The notes: a model not told the origin generated them from the letters alone. 64,000 bases of DNA from Glycocaulis sp050485565 (GCF_050485565.1 NZ_JBJHBQ010000001.1:62001-126000); one strand, 5' to 3'; positions 1-8,260 are shown, counted from the stretch's first letter. Made by a program: numbers and translations.

Positions 1-756
1 ATACTTCGCGCCCGCGATCAGCGCGCCCATATCGAGCGCGAGCAGGCGCTTGTCTTTCAGGCTCTCCGGCACATCGCCATTGACGATGCGCAGGGCGAGG
101 CCCTCGGCAATCGCGGTCTTGCCGACGCCCGGTTCGCCGATAAGGACTGGGTTATTCTTGGTGCGCCGGGAGAGCACCTGAATGGTGCGCCGGATTTCCT
201 CATCGCGGCCAATCACCGGATCGAGCTTGCCCTTGCGGGCGACTTCGGTGAGATCACGCGCGTATTTCTTCAGCGCCTCATAGCTGTCTTCAGACGAGGC
301 GCTGTCGGCGGTGCGGCCCTGACGCAGCGCGTTGATCGCGGTGTTCAGCGTCTGCGGGGTGACGCCCGCCTGCTTCAGGATGTCGTAGGGCGCGGTGCCG
401 GGCGTGATCGCAAAGGCCAGCAGCAGGCGCTCGGCCGTCACATACTGGTCACCGGCCTTCTTCGCGGCTTCCTCGGCAGCCGACAGGATTTCGGCCGTCT
501 TGGGCGCGAGATAAAGCTGGCCGGACCCGCCCTCCACTTTCGGCAGGGCATCCACCGCGCGCCTGGCGAGATCGGCGGCGAGGTCGGCCCGCCCGCCCGC
601 GGCGTTGATGAGGTTGAGGGCCAAGCCCTCTTCCTCCTCCATCAGCGCGCGGAACACGTGCTCGGGGGAGAATTGCTGGTTCTTCGCCTTCATGGCGAGG
701 CCCTGTGCGGTCTGGATCACAGTGCGCGCACGGTCGGTATAGGTGTCGAAATTCAT
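1..756 (-). CDS. clpB: ATP-dependent chaperone ClpB (N-terminal 252 residues, cut by window edge)
   Basis: ClpB is the cytosolic Hsp100 disaggregase that works with DnaK to pull apart aggregated proteins. The visible part begins MNFDTYTDRA and carries the two Clp N-domain repeats (about residues 1-150). The start of the first AAA+ module follows, with the Walker A motif GEPGVGKT at residues 207-214. The start is supported by an AGGAG ribosome site a few bases upstream. The remaining roughly 600 residues, including the middle coiled coil and second AAA+ domain, lie outside the window. The neighbouring DUF4167, prmC and prfA genes match the usual alphaproteobacterial order. ClpA and ClpC are the alternatives, but the N-terminal sequence reads as ClpB. 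Confidence 0.95.
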   Translation of the reverse strand, partial: MNFDTYTDRARTVIQTAQGLAMKAKNQQFSPEHVFRALMEEEEGLALNLINAAGGRADLAADLARRAVDALPKVEGGSGQLYLAPKTAEILSAAEEAAKKAGDQYVTAERLLLAFAITPGTAPYDILKQAGVTPQTLNTAINALRQGRTADSASSEDSYEALKKYARDLTEVARKGKLDPVIGRDEEIRRTIQVLSRRTKNNPVLIGEPGVGKTAIAEGLALRIVNGDVPESLKDKRLLALDMGALIAGAKY

Positions 757-925
757 GCCTTCAGGTCTCCTGAAAAAGGGCAGCGAGACAAGGAGTTGGA
801 GTTAGACCGCCCTCTTGGAGGCACGGTCCGCCAACCCTGATGACATGCATGTAGGTGTGGCAACGAGACCACACAAGCAGGAGGGAAATAAATTTGGTGG
901 GGGGGATTGCGCGGGGTGTTGCCAT

Positions 926-1033
926 GGGTCCCCGCTCGGGGGCGGGGACCCCGGGTGTGTGGACTTTTCCATAGTTCTGCCGGTTTTACCGATGACCCCT
1001 CCACCGGGGTCCCCCGCCCCGACGGGGGACCCA
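926..1033. repeat. Paired-hairpin repeat module 1 (family R1)
   Basis: Two copies of a GC-rich hairpin (926-954 and 1004-1033) lie in opposite orientation around a spacer of 49 bp. Each hairpin has arms close to GGTCCCCCG / CGGGGGACC, a short TCGGGG-like loop, and a CCGG flank facing the spacer. The spacer resembles those of the modules at 11866 and 63393 (shared blocks TCTGCC and CCGATGA). The rest of the 757-1115 gap between clpB and the DUF4167 gene holds a short CACCGGCTTCAAGCCGGTG hairpin near 1056 and no convincing gene. Short reading frames here are arginine-, proline- and glycine-rich translations of the repeat itself. Confidence 0.85.
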
Positions 1034-1115
1034 GAGATCATGGAGCTACGCTGGGCACCGGCTTCAAGCCGGTGAAACGCGAAGGCATGAAACCCGGACG
1101 GGCCAGCATAAAACC

Positions 1116-1763
1116 CTAAGCCGCTGCGTCGGCATCTCCGCCGGAGGCGGATTTGAGGGCCGCTTCGGCCTCGGCATCGGCGCGGGTGCGGCGCGGACGG
1201 CGTGTGCGGGCCGGGCGGGGCGCATCGTCACCCGGCTGCTCACTGCCTTGCGATGCGGGCGGGCTGTCACCGCCAGCGGCACCGGGATCGACCATGCGCA
1301 GCGGATCGGGCTGGGCGTTATCAGAGCCTGCATCCTGGCGGTTTTCACCCTCGGCGCGGCGGCTGGGGCGGCGTTCACGGCGGGCACGCGGCTGGCGCTC
1401 GCCATTGCCCTGATTGTCGCTGCGCTCAGCATTATCGCCATCGCCGCCATGGCGCGATTGCTGATGGGTGTTGCGGCTATCGCCATCATCACCGTCATCG
1501 CTGTCGTCATCGCTATTATTGTCGCGCTCTTCGCGGCGCGGCTGGGTCAGTTGCACGATGCGGAAATAGTGCTCGGCGTGCTGATAGTAATTCTCCGCCA
1601 TCACGCGGTCACCGGAGGAGGAGGCATCGCGCGCCAGCTGGAGGTATTTTTCATAGATGTGGGCAGCATTGCCCCGGATTTTCACATCCGGCCCATTGCT
1701 CTCGAAATTGCGATTGCCCTGATTATGACTGGGCTTACGCCCGCGGCCGCGTTGACGCTTCAT
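1116..1763 (-). CDS. DUF4167 domain-containing protein
   Basis: This 215-residue protein has the DUF4167 signature in its first 80 residues. A basic RGRGRKPSHNQGNRNFESNG stretch is followed by KIRGNAAHIYEKYLQLARDA and a helix containing AENYYQHAEHYFRIV. The rest is low-complexity and charged: an Asp-rich run near residues 82-93, Arg-rich segments, then an Ala- and Glu-rich tail, as expected of a disordered region. The family is restricted largely to alphaproteobacteria and its role is not established. RNA or nucleoid association is only a guess from the basic N-terminus. It sits between clpB and prmC, a conserved position. The 265-bp space to prmC suggests its own promoter. Confidence 0.88.
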   Translation of the reverse strand: MKRQRGRGRKPSHNQGNRNFESNGPDVKIRGNAAHIYEKYLQLARDASSSGDRVMAENYYQHAEHYFRIVQLTQPRREERDNNSDDDSDDGDDGDSRNTHQQSRHGGDGDNAERSDNQGNGERQPRARRERRPSRRAEGENRQDAGSDNAQPDPLRMVDPGAAGGDSPPASQGSEQPGDDAPRPARTRRPRRTRADAEAEAALKSASGGDADAAA

Positions 1764-1988
1764 ATCGTATTCTGGTCCTCATGCTGTGACCTTGCCGGCG
1801 AAATGTCTGTCTGTTTCGGTCTGACCCTGCGGGCGGATGCGCCAAATCGCGTTGCGCCAAGTCACGAAGCACCGTGCCGGTGGTGCTGCGAGTCTCTGCA
1901 AGATGAGAGCCGGTATTACAGCAGGGTGCGCTTGCCACTTTTCAGTTGTAACTGCCCCGTTCCGGCGCGCAACAACCGCTGTATCGCA

Positions 1989-2004
1989 ATGAGTCTAGAC
2001 TCAT
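1989..2004. promoter_or_regulatory. 16-bp perfect palindrome downstream of prmC
   Basis: ATGAGTCTAGACTCAT is a perfect 16-bp palindrome about 25 bp past the prmC stop codon and upstream of the DUF4167 gene (both on the minus strand). It has no spacer and no T-run, so it looks more like a protein-binding site than an intrinsic terminator. No regulator can be assigned. Confidence 0.35.
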
Positions 2005-2028
2005 CTGCCAGCCATTTCCAAGTTTTTT

Positions 2029-2868
2029 TCAGTTGCGCAGGGCCAGCACCCGGTCGCGCCCGGCCAGATCGGGAAGGATCGCAAGCTCGGCAAAGTCCGC
2101 CGCGCTGGCCAGCGCCCGCGCCGCTGCGCCCTGATCGTGGCCGATCTCGAAGAAGGCATGACCACCGGGGCTGAGCAGGCGGCGCGTTTCGGCCAGCAGG
2201 TGCGGGTAGGGCTCCAGCCCGCCCTGCCCGCCATCAAGCGCCAGGCGCGGTTCAAAATCACGCACTTCAGGGTCCAAGGTCTCGATGATTTCCGGCGCGA
2301 TATAGGGCGGGTTGGAGACGAGAAGATCAAACGGGCCGTCCACGCCGTCGGTCCAGCTGGTCTCAAGAAAGACGATGCGGCCGGAGAGCTGATTGCGCGC
2401 GGCATTGGCCTTTGCGATCTCCAGCGCGGCGGGCGAGATGTCCGTCGCGATGGCGGTGGCGTTCGGCAGCTCGGACAGGAGCGCCAGCGCAATGGCGCCA
2501 GAGCCGGTGGCGATATCAAGGATGCGCAAGGGCGCGGCGCGGTCGGGGATTTGCTCCAACGCGGCGCGCACCAGCGTCTCGGTATCGCTGCGCGGGGTGA
2601 GGACATCGCGGGTAACGAGCAGGTCCAGCGTCCAGAAGCCCACCGAGCCGATGATGTGGGAGAGCGGCTCGCGGGCCTCCCGCCGCGCCACCAGCGCCTC
2701 GAAGCGGGCGGTTTCCTCATCGCTTAAAGGCGCGGTCCCCCGCGCGATCATACCGGCCGCATCCAGCCCCAGCGCATGACGCAGCAAAGCGCGCGCCTCC
2801 TCGCGCGCATCCTCAATGCCGGCGGCGGCGAGGCGCTGTGTGGCGGTTTTGAGGGGGGTGGGGGTCAT
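2029..2868 (-). CDS. prmC: Peptide chain release factor N5-glutamine methyltransferase PrmC
   Basis: PrmC uses S-adenosylmethionine to methylate the glutamine of the GGQ motif in release factors RF1 and RF2. The 279-residue protein has a helical N-terminal domain (about 1-75). A Rossmann methyltransferase domain follows, with TPRSDTE at 91-97, the SAM-binding DIATGSGAIALAL at 118-130 and the catalytic NPPY at 186-189. It lies directly downstream of its substrate gene prfA on the same strand. The two are separated by about 250 bp of palindromic repeats, so co-transcription is likely but unproven. Length and motifs are typical of the family. Confidence 0.96.
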   Translation of the reverse strand: MTPTPLKTATQRLAAAGIEDAREEARALLRHALGLDAAGMIARGTAPLSDEETARFEALVARREAREPLSHIIGSVGFWTLDLLVTRDVLTPRSDTETLVRAALEQIPDRAAPLRILDIATGSGAIALALLSELPNATAIATDISPAALEIAKANAARNQLSGRIVFLETSWTDGVDGPFDLLVSNPPYIAPEIIETLDPEVRDFEPRLALDGGQGGLEPYPHLLAETRRLLSPGGHAFFEIGHDQGAAARALASAADFAELAILPDLAGRDRVLALRN

Positions 2869-2879
2869 GGCCGGTTTTC

Positions 2880-3115
2880 AATAGCCTCTAGAACCTGTCA
2901 TCCCCCGCTTCATGCGGGGGATCCATGCCTCTTTTAGTTCCGCAACGCATCCGCGTTGCGATGTTCCGCGAATACCCGCCTGCGCGGGCACAGGCAGTCG
3001 CGGGCGCGCGTTCGCGCCTGCGGGCCGCTTTGCGGCCTGTATCGGCCCCCGCTAACTCCAAACTCTCAGGCATGGGTGGCCCGGATAAACCGGGCCATGA
3101 CAATGGTTGGAGCCC
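2880..3115. repeat. Cluster of short palindromes between prfA and prmC (family R3, intact copy)
   Basis: The gap holds a chain of hairpins: CCCCCGCttcatGCGGGGG near 2901, then a core at 2937-2970 built from GTTCCGCAACGCAT joined directly to CCGCGTTGCGATGTTCCGCG. CCCGCCTGCGCGGGC and GGGCCGCTTTGCGGCC-like hairpins follow, and the cluster ends with CCCGGATAAACCGGG near 3079. The 34-base core recurs, inverted and interrupted by a 24-bp hairpin, at 38071-38128. No gene is apparent. Confidence 0.8.
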
Positions 3116-3117
3116 CC

Positions 3118-4191
3118 CTACCCCTCATCCATGGCGGCGAGGCGGGCGGCCTGATCCTCGGCCAGGAGGGCGTCGATCACCTCGCCCAGCGCCTCGCCAG
3201 ACACGATCTCGGGCAGCTTGTAGAGCGTCAGATTGATGCGGTGATCGGTGAGGCGCCCTTGCGGATAGTTATAGGTGCGGATGCGCTCTGACCGGTCGCC
3301 CGAGCCGACCTGGCCCTTGCGCTCGGCCGCGCGCGCCGCGTCTTTCTCGCTACGCTCTTTTTCATAGAGCCGCGTCTTCATCACCTGCATGGCGATGGCG
3401 CGGTTCTGGTGCTGGGATTTTTCCTGGCTGATGACGACAATGCCGGTGGGCAGGTGGGTCATGCGCACGGCGGAGTCCGTCTTGTTGACGTGCTGGCCGC
3501 CCGCGCCGGAGGCCCGCATCGTGTCGATACGGATATCCTCATCACGGATGACGATGTCCACGTCCTCCGGCTCTGGCAGCACGGCGACGGTGGCAGCCGA
3601 GGTGTGGATGCGCCCGCCGGCTTCAGTCGCCGGCACGCGCTGCACGCGGTGCACACCGGATTCAAATTTCAGCTGGCCGAACACGCCCTTGCCGTTGAGC
3701 GAGGCGATGATTTCCTTGTAGCCGCCGACCTCGCTCTCGCTGGCCGACAGCACCTCCACCTTCCAGCCCTGCTTGGAGGCGTGGCGCTGGTACATGTTGA
3801 AGAGATCACCGGCAAACAGCGCCGCCTCATCCCCGCCCGTGCCGGCGCGGATTTCGAGGATCACATTGGCCTCGTCGTCCTTGTCTTTCGGCAGGAGGAG
3901 AAGCTGCAGCTCGCGCTCGATTTGCGGGATGCGCTCTTTCAGTTCCGCGCGCTCTTCCTGGGCCAGCTCGGCCATGTCCTTGTCGCCGCCCTCGGCGATG
4001 ATGGCCTCGGCCTCGGCAAGCCCGGCGCGCGCGGCTTTGAGCTCACGCGCCTTTTCAGTGACCTCTTTAAGCTCGGAGTGCTCGCGCGAGAGCTTGACGA
4101 TCTCCTCGCCATCACTGGCCGCGCCAAGGCGCGCCTCGATCTGGTCGAAGCGGTCGAGAATCTGTTCAAGTTTCTGGTCGGGCAAGCGCAT
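3118..4191 (-). CDS. prfA: Peptide chain release factor 1
   Basis: RF1 reads UAA and UAG stop codons in the ribosomal A site and triggers peptide release. The 357-residue protein has an N-terminal coiled coil (to about 100) and the anticodon-mimic PAT motif at residues 187-189, which distinguishes RF1 from the SPF motif of RF2. The catalytic GGQ is at 231-233 within GAGGQHVNKTDSAVR. Its expected modifying enzyme, PrmC, is encoded just downstream. The LOG-family gene ends 17 bp upstream, so the two probably share a transcript. Length and start match the family. Confidence 0.97.
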   Translation of the reverse strand: MRLPDQKLEQILDRFDQIEARLGAASDGEEIVKLSREHSELKEVTEKARELKAARAGLAEAEAIIAEGGDKDMAELAQEERAELKERIPQIERELQLLLLPKDKDDEANVILEIRAGTGGDEAALFAGDLFNMYQRHASKQGWKVEVLSASESEVGGYKEIIASLNGKGVFGQLKFESGVHRVQRVPATEAGGRIHTSAATVAVLPEPEDVDIVIRDEDIRIDTMRASGAGGQHVNKTDSAVRMTHLPTGIVVISQEKSQHQNRAIAMQVMKTRLYEKERSEKDAARAAERKGQVGSGDRSERIRTYNYPQGRLTDHRINLTLYKLPEIVSGEALGEVIDALLAEDQAARLAAMDEG

Positions 4192-4208
4192 GGGACTGGC
4201 GATACACC

Positions 4209-4790
4209 CTACATGCGCGCGCGTTCAAGCGAGGGAATCATGCCGGGATGGTGATAATCGCCCATGCGGGTGAGCAGATCGGCCACATCCGCGCCTGAAA
4301 ACAGCATGTCGCGATGGCGGGCTTGTACAAAACCGTCCGCCTGCATCCGGTCCAGAAACGCCAGCAGGCCATCGTAATAGCCGTTCACATTGATAAGCCC
4401 GACCGGCTTTGTGTGACGGCCGAGCGCGCTCCAGGTCCAGATCTCGAACAGCTCTTCCATCGTGCCAATGCCGCCGGGCAGCGCGATGAAGGCATCTGAC
4501 TCTTCGGCCATCACGTGCTTGCGCTCATGCATGGAGGTGACGACGCGCATATCAGACACGCGCGGATGGGCGATCTCGCGGTGATGGAGAAAGTCCGGGA
4601 TCACGCCGGTGACCGCGCCGCCCGCCTCCACGGCTGCATCGGCCAGCACGCCCATCAGGCCCACCTGCCCGCCGCCATAGACCAGACGCAGGCCCTCGCT
4701 GGCCAGATGGAGGCCCACCTGCCTCGCCGTCGCGGCATAGGCGGGATCACCGCCGGGGCTCGCCCCGCAATATACACAAACCGATTTCAT
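4209..4790 (-). CDS. LOG family (TIGR00730) nucleotide phosphoribohydrolase
   Basis: LOG proteins cleave nucleoside 5'-monophosphates, including cytokinin ribotides, to free base and ribose 5-phosphate. The bacterial physiological substrate is often AMP-like or unknown. This 193-residue protein carries the Rossmann VYGGGQVGLMG segment at 37-47 and the diagnostic PGGIGTMEE motif at 105-113. The chosen start gives MKSVCVYCGASPGG, the usual family N-terminus. A longer frame adds 25 residues, but it starts within the repeat-rich upstream region and is not favoured. It lies 17 bp before prfA on the same strand. Older annotations call this family lysine decarboxylase, which is not supported. Confidence 0.9.
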   Translation of the reverse strand: MKSVCVYCGASPGGDPAYAATARQVGLHLASEGLRLVYGGGQVGLMGVLADAAVEAGGAVTGVIPDFLHHREIAHPRVSDMRVVTSMHERKHVMAEESDAFIALPGGIGTMEELFEIWTWSALGRHTKPVGLINVNGYYDGLLAFLDRMQADGFVQARHRDMLFSGADVADLLTRMGDYHHPGMIPSLERARM

Positions 4791-4847
4791 GGAGGGTGTG
4801 TAGCGGCAGGGGAGGATTCGGGGAAGGGGTTGCGAGTTCGTCTTTAC

Positions 4848-4985
4848 TGCGTTTCCCCGACGCAAGTCGGGGTCCAGCGGAAGCTTCTACCTAGGCACCG
4901 GCTTTCGCCGGTGAAACGCGGGGAGGAATAGTCCGATGGAACCGAAAAGAGCTGGATCCCGACTTTCGTCGGGAAAACGCAAGGT
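4848..4985. repeat. Short hairpin repeats between the LOG gene and sdhB
   Basis: Three small hairpin units lie in tandem: CCCCGACGCAAGTCGGGG at 4856, CACCGGCTTTCGCCGGTG at 4896 and CCCGACTTTCGTCGGG at 4957. Each is followed or preceded by AAAACGC/GAAACGC-like bases. Close relatives occur at 1056-1081 and at about 37936-37953. They may act as transcription terminators for the sdh operon, which ends at 5013 on the minus strand, but none has a strong T-run. Confidence 0.6.
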
Positions 4986-5012
4986 GGGACGGTGGAACCG
5001 CAGGGGCAAAAA

Positions 5013-5792
5013 CTAACCCTGCCGTTCGACCAGCAATTCCTTGATATGGCCGATGGCTTTGGCGGGGTTCAGCCCCTTCGGGCACACATTGGTGCAGTTC
5101 ATAATGGTGTGGCAGCGATAGAGCTTGAACGGGTCTTCAAGGTCATCGAGGCGCTCGCCGGTGGCTTCATCGCGGCTGTCGGCGATCCAGCGATACGCCT
5201 GCAGGAGCGCGGCCGGGCCCAGATACTTGTCGGAATTCCACCAGTAGGACGGGCAGGCCGTCGAGCACGAAGCGCAAAGGATGCACTCATAGAGCCCGTC
5301 CAGCTTTTCGCGGTCCTCGATGGACTGGCGCCATTCGCCCTGCGGGGTCGGCGTCACGGTCTGCAGATAGGGTTTGATGCTGGTCAGCTGGGCGTAGAAA
5401 TTGGTGAGATCCGGCACCAGGTCCTTGATGACCGGCTGGTGGGGCAGAGGCGAGATGGTGACGCTGCCCTTATAGTCGTCGATGGCGGCGGTGCAGGCGA
5501 TGGTGTTGCGCCCGCCAATATTCATCGAGCAGGAGCCGCAAATCCCCTCGCGGCAGGAGCGGCGGAAGGCGAGCGTGGAATCGATCTCGTTCTTGATGAA
5601 GAAGAGCGCGTCCAGCACCATCGGGCCACACTTGTCCATGTCCACCTGATAGGTGTCCCAGCGCGGGTTCTCGCCCGTATCGGGGTCATAGCGGTAGACC
5701 TTGAAGGTGCGGGTATTCTTCGCGCCCTCCGGCTTCGGCCAGGCCTTGCCTTTTTTGACTTGCGAGTTTTTCGGCAGCGTCAGCTGGACCAT
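5013..5792 (-). CDS. sdhB: Succinate dehydrogenase iron-sulfur subunit
   Basis: SdhB passes electrons from the flavin of SdhA through three iron-sulfur clusters to ubiquinone in the inner membrane. The 259-residue protein has the plant-type 2Fe-2S cysteines at 80, 85, 88 and 100 (SCREGICGSCS...IACT). In the C-terminal half, CILCASCSTACP and CHTIMNCTNVCPKGLNP carry the ligands of the 4Fe-4S and 3Fe-4S clusters. It is the last gene of the sdhC-sdhD-sdhA-sdhB order on the minus strand. It is separated from sdhA by a small coiled-coil gene. All expected cysteines are present and the length is normal. Confidence 0.97.
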   Translation of the reverse strand: MVQLTLPKNSQVKKGKAWPKPEGAKNTRTFKVYRYDPDTGENPRWDTYQVDMDKCGPMVLDALFFIKNEIDSTLAFRRSCREGICGSCSMNIGGRNTIACTAAIDDYKGSVTISPLPHQPVIKDLVPDLTNFYAQLTSIKPYLQTVTPTPQGEWRQSIEDREKLDGLYECILCASCSTACPSYWWNSDKYLGPAALLQAYRWIADSRDEATGERLDDLEDPFKLYRCHTIMNCTNVCPKGLNPAKAIGHIKELLVERQG

Positions 5793-5830
5793 GCGTTTCG
5801 TGTCCTGTTTGCAGTCGGAACGTTCAAAAG

Positions 5831-6055
5831 TCAGGCGTTGGCCAGATCGAGACGGCGGTCGATCCGGTCCAGACGGCCCTCGAATCCATCAATACGGTGT
5901 TCCAGACGCATGAAGTCACGACGCAAACCGGCAGTCTGATCCTCAAGCGAAGAGAGGCGCTCGACAACATTGCCGAGGCGCTCTTCCACCTTGGCCATGC
6001 GCTGGTCAATCCGGCGCAGGTATTCAAGGACAAGATTTTCCGGTTCGCTGCTCAT
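5831..6055 (-). CDS. Small coiled-coil protein within the sdh operon
   Basis: This 74-residue protein begins MSSEPENLVLEYLRRIDQRM. It consists almost wholly of heptad-like repeats (KVEERLGNVVERLSSLEDQ, then RLEHRIDGFEGRLDRIDRRL), so it should form a parallel coiled coil. It has no signal peptide, membrane segment or cysteines. It lies 24 bp after sdhA and 38 bp before sdhB on the same strand, so it is probably co-transcribed with succinate dehydrogenase. I recognise the general type as a short alphaproteobacterial hypothetical protein but know no function. An assembly factor (SdhE-like) role is not supported by sequence. A passenger gene inserted in the operon is equally possible. Confidence 0.7.
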   Translation of the reverse strand: MSSEPENLVLEYLRRIDQRMAKVEERLGNVVERLSSLEDQTAGLRRDFMRLEHRIDGFEGRLDRIDRRLDLANA

Positions 6056-6079
6056 GCGTTCAGTCTACCACATTTTATC

Positions 6080-7870
6080 CTAATACACCCTCGCCTTGGG
6101 CTCGATATAGGCGATGTCGTTGGAGAGCGTGTATTCATGCACCGGGCGCTCGCCCAGCGTGACCTTGCCGGTCTTTTCGTCATACCAGCTCAGCGTGTGC
6201 TTCATCCACTGCTTGTCATCGCGGTCCGGGAAGTCCTCGCGCGCATGCGCGCCGCGGCTCTCGGTGCGCGCCGCGGCCGAGTTCACGGTGACGGCGGCCT
6301 GGGCGATGAGATTGTCAAACTCCAGCGCCTCAACCAGATCGGTATTCCAGACCATGGAGCGGTCCTTGATCGCAATGTCGCTCGCGCCTGAGACCACTTT
6401 CGCGATGCGCTCCACGCCCTCGTCCAGCACGTCCTGGGTACGGAAGACGGCGCAGTTTTCCTGCATGGCCCGCTGCATGTCGAGACGCAGTTTTGCCGTC
6501 GGCGTGCCGCCATTGGCGTGGCGGAAGCGGTCAAGGCGCGCGAGCGTCGCATCGCCTGCGTCCTTGGGCAGTTCGGCCTGCGTCGCGCCGCTTTGCGTCG
6601 TCTCCGCGCAGCGCAATCCGGCCGCGCGGCCAAACACGACAAGGTCAATGAGAGAGTTCGAGCCGAGACGGTTCGCGCCGTGGACCGATACGCACGCCGC
6701 TTCGCCGACGGCCATCAGGCCGGGCACCACATGGTCCGGATCGCCGCCGACCTTGGTGAGCACTTCACCGTGATAATTGGTCGGGATGCCGCCCATATTA
6801 TAGTGGACGGTCGGCAGGACCGGGATCGGCTCGCGCGTCACGTCCACACCGGCAAAGATTTTCGCGCTTTCCGAAATGCCCGGCAGGCGCTCGTGCAGCA
6901 CTTTGGGATCAAGGTGATCGAGGTGCAGGAAGATATGGTCCTTGTTCGGACCGACGCCGCGCCCCTCACGGATCTCGATCGTCATCGAGCGTGAAACAAC
7001 ATCGCGGCTGGCAAGGTCTTTGGCCGAGGGCGCATAGCGCTCCATGAAGCGCTCGCCTTCGGAATTGGTCAGATACCCGCCCTCGCCGCGCGCGCCCTCG
7101 GTGATGAGGCAGCCCGCGCCATAAATCCCGGTCGGGTGAAACTGGACAAACTCCATGTCCTGCAGCGGCAGGCCAGCGCGCAGGACCATGGCATTGCCAT
7201 CGCCAGTGCAGGTGTGGGCGGAGGTGGCGGAGAAATAGGCGCGGCCATAGCCGCCGGTCGCCAGAATGACTTTCTGCGCGCGGAAGCGGTGCAGCGTGCC
7301 GTCATCGAGCTTCCAGGCGGTGACGCCCCGGCAGGCGCCGTCCGCATCCATGATGAGGTCGAGCGCGAAATACTCGATGAAGAACTCCGTCGAGTGACGC
7401 AGCGACTGGCCGTAGAGCGTGTGCAATATGGCGTGGCCGGTACGGTCAGCCGCCGCGCAGGTGCGCTGGACCGGGCCTTCGCCGTAATTGCGGGTCATGC
7501 CACCGAAGGCGCGCTGGTAGATCTTGCCCTCTTCGGTGCGGGAAAACGGCACGCCCCAGTGTTCAAGCTCGTACACGGCGGCCGGTGCTTCGCGGCAGAG
7601 ATATTCAATCGCGTCCTGATCGCCCAGCCAGTCGGACCCCTTGACGGTGTCATACATGTGCCAGCGCCAGTCATCCTCGCCCATATTGCCGAGGCTGGCC
7701 GAGATGCCGCCCTGGGCTGCCACCGTGTGGGAGCGCGTGGGGAAGACCTTGGTGATGCAGGCCGTTTTCAGCCCGGCTTGCGCCGCGCCGAGCGCTGCGC
7801 GCAGGCCCGAACCGCCCGCGCCCACCACGACAACATCAAATGAGTGGTCGATCCATTTATAGTCAGACAT
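6080..7870 (-). CDS. sdhA: Succinate dehydrogenase flavoprotein subunit
   Basis: SdhA oxidises succinate to fumarate and transfers electrons through covalently bound FAD to SdhB. The 596-residue protein has the N-terminal dinucleotide fold VVVVGAGGSGLRAALGAA at 13-30. The FAD-linking histidine is in RSHTVAAQGG (His48). Substrate-site segments include HPTGIYGAGCLITEGARGEGG and HGANRLGSNSLIDLVVFGR. The start is backed by a TAGGAG site. It follows sdhD by 12 bp and belongs to the sdhCDAB operon that opens at 8655. Length and motifs are standard. Confidence 0.98.
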   Translation of the reverse strand: MSDYKWIDHSFDVVVVGAGGSGLRAALGAAQAGLKTACITKVFPTRSHTVAAQGGISASLGNMGEDDWRWHMYDTVKGSDWLGDQDAIEYLCREAPAAVYELEHWGVPFSRTEEGKIYQRAFGGMTRNYGEGPVQRTCAAADRTGHAILHTLYGQSLRHSTEFFIEYFALDLIMDADGACRGVTAWKLDDGTLHRFRAQKVILATGGYGRAYFSATSAHTCTGDGNAMVLRAGLPLQDMEFVQFHPTGIYGAGCLITEGARGEGGYLTNSEGERFMERYAPSAKDLASRDVVSRSMTIEIREGRGVGPNKDHIFLHLDHLDPKVLHERLPGISESAKIFAGVDVTREPIPVLPTVHYNMGGIPTNYHGEVLTKVGGDPDHVVPGLMAVGEAACVSVHGANRLGSNSLIDLVVFGRAAGLRCAETTQSGATQAELPKDAGDATLARLDRFRHANGGTPTAKLRLDMQRAMQENCAVFRTQDVLDEGVERIAKVVSGASDIAIKDRSMVWNTDLVEALEFDNLIAQAAVTVNSAAARTESRGAHAREDFPDRDDKQWMKHTLSWYDEKTGKVTLGERPVHEYTLSNDIAYIEPKARVY

Positions 7871-7882
7871 CGAAACCTGCTC

Positions 7883-8260
7883 CTAGCGCGCGAGCGCGAG
7901 TACGGAATAGAGAACTGCGATCCACAGGCCCGCCGCCACGAAGGTGTTGAGGATCAGCAGGATCGCCTTGGTCGCCGGACGGTAGATATAGTCCTCGATG
8001 ACGACCTGAAGACCCAGGCGCATGTGGTAGAGCGCCGCAGTCATCGCCAGCAAAGTGAGGATGGCGCCGAGCGGCGAGCCGACCCAGGCGGCAGCCTCCA
8101 CATAGCCCGCGCCCGCATTCTTGGCGAGCTTCACCAGAAACAGCGGCACCAGCACGACGAGCGCGATGGCGCTGACACGCTGGGCAATGAAATGGCCGGT
8201 GCCGGACTTGGCCGAACCGAGGCCGCGCACACGCGCCAGAGGGGTACGAAAATCACCCAT
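7883..8260 (-). CDS. sdhD: Succinate dehydrogenase hydrophobic membrane anchor subunit
   Basis: SdhD, with SdhC, anchors complex II in the membrane and provides heme b and ubiquinone contacts. The 125-residue protein begins MGDFRTPLARVRGLGSAKSGTGHF. It has three hydrophobic segments (about 30-50, 60-80 and 98-122). The AALYHMRLGLQVVIEDYI segment holds the likely heme-ligand histidine. Its ATG overlaps the sdhC stop codon by one base (TAATG), which indicates translational coupling. It is assigned from position, length and topology, and the family diverges strongly at sequence level. Confidence 0.93.
   Translation of the reverse strand: MGDFRTPLARVRGLGSAKSGTGHFIAQRVSAIALVVLVPLFLVKLAKNAGAGYVEAAAWVGSPLGAILTLLAMTAALYHMRLGLQVVIEDYIYRPATKAILLILNTFVAAGLWIAVLYSVLALAR

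Noticed and set aside
1735..1938. 67-residue frame upstream of the DUF4167 gene
   Set aside because: It overlaps the DUF4167 start in another frame and has no ribosome site or family sequence.
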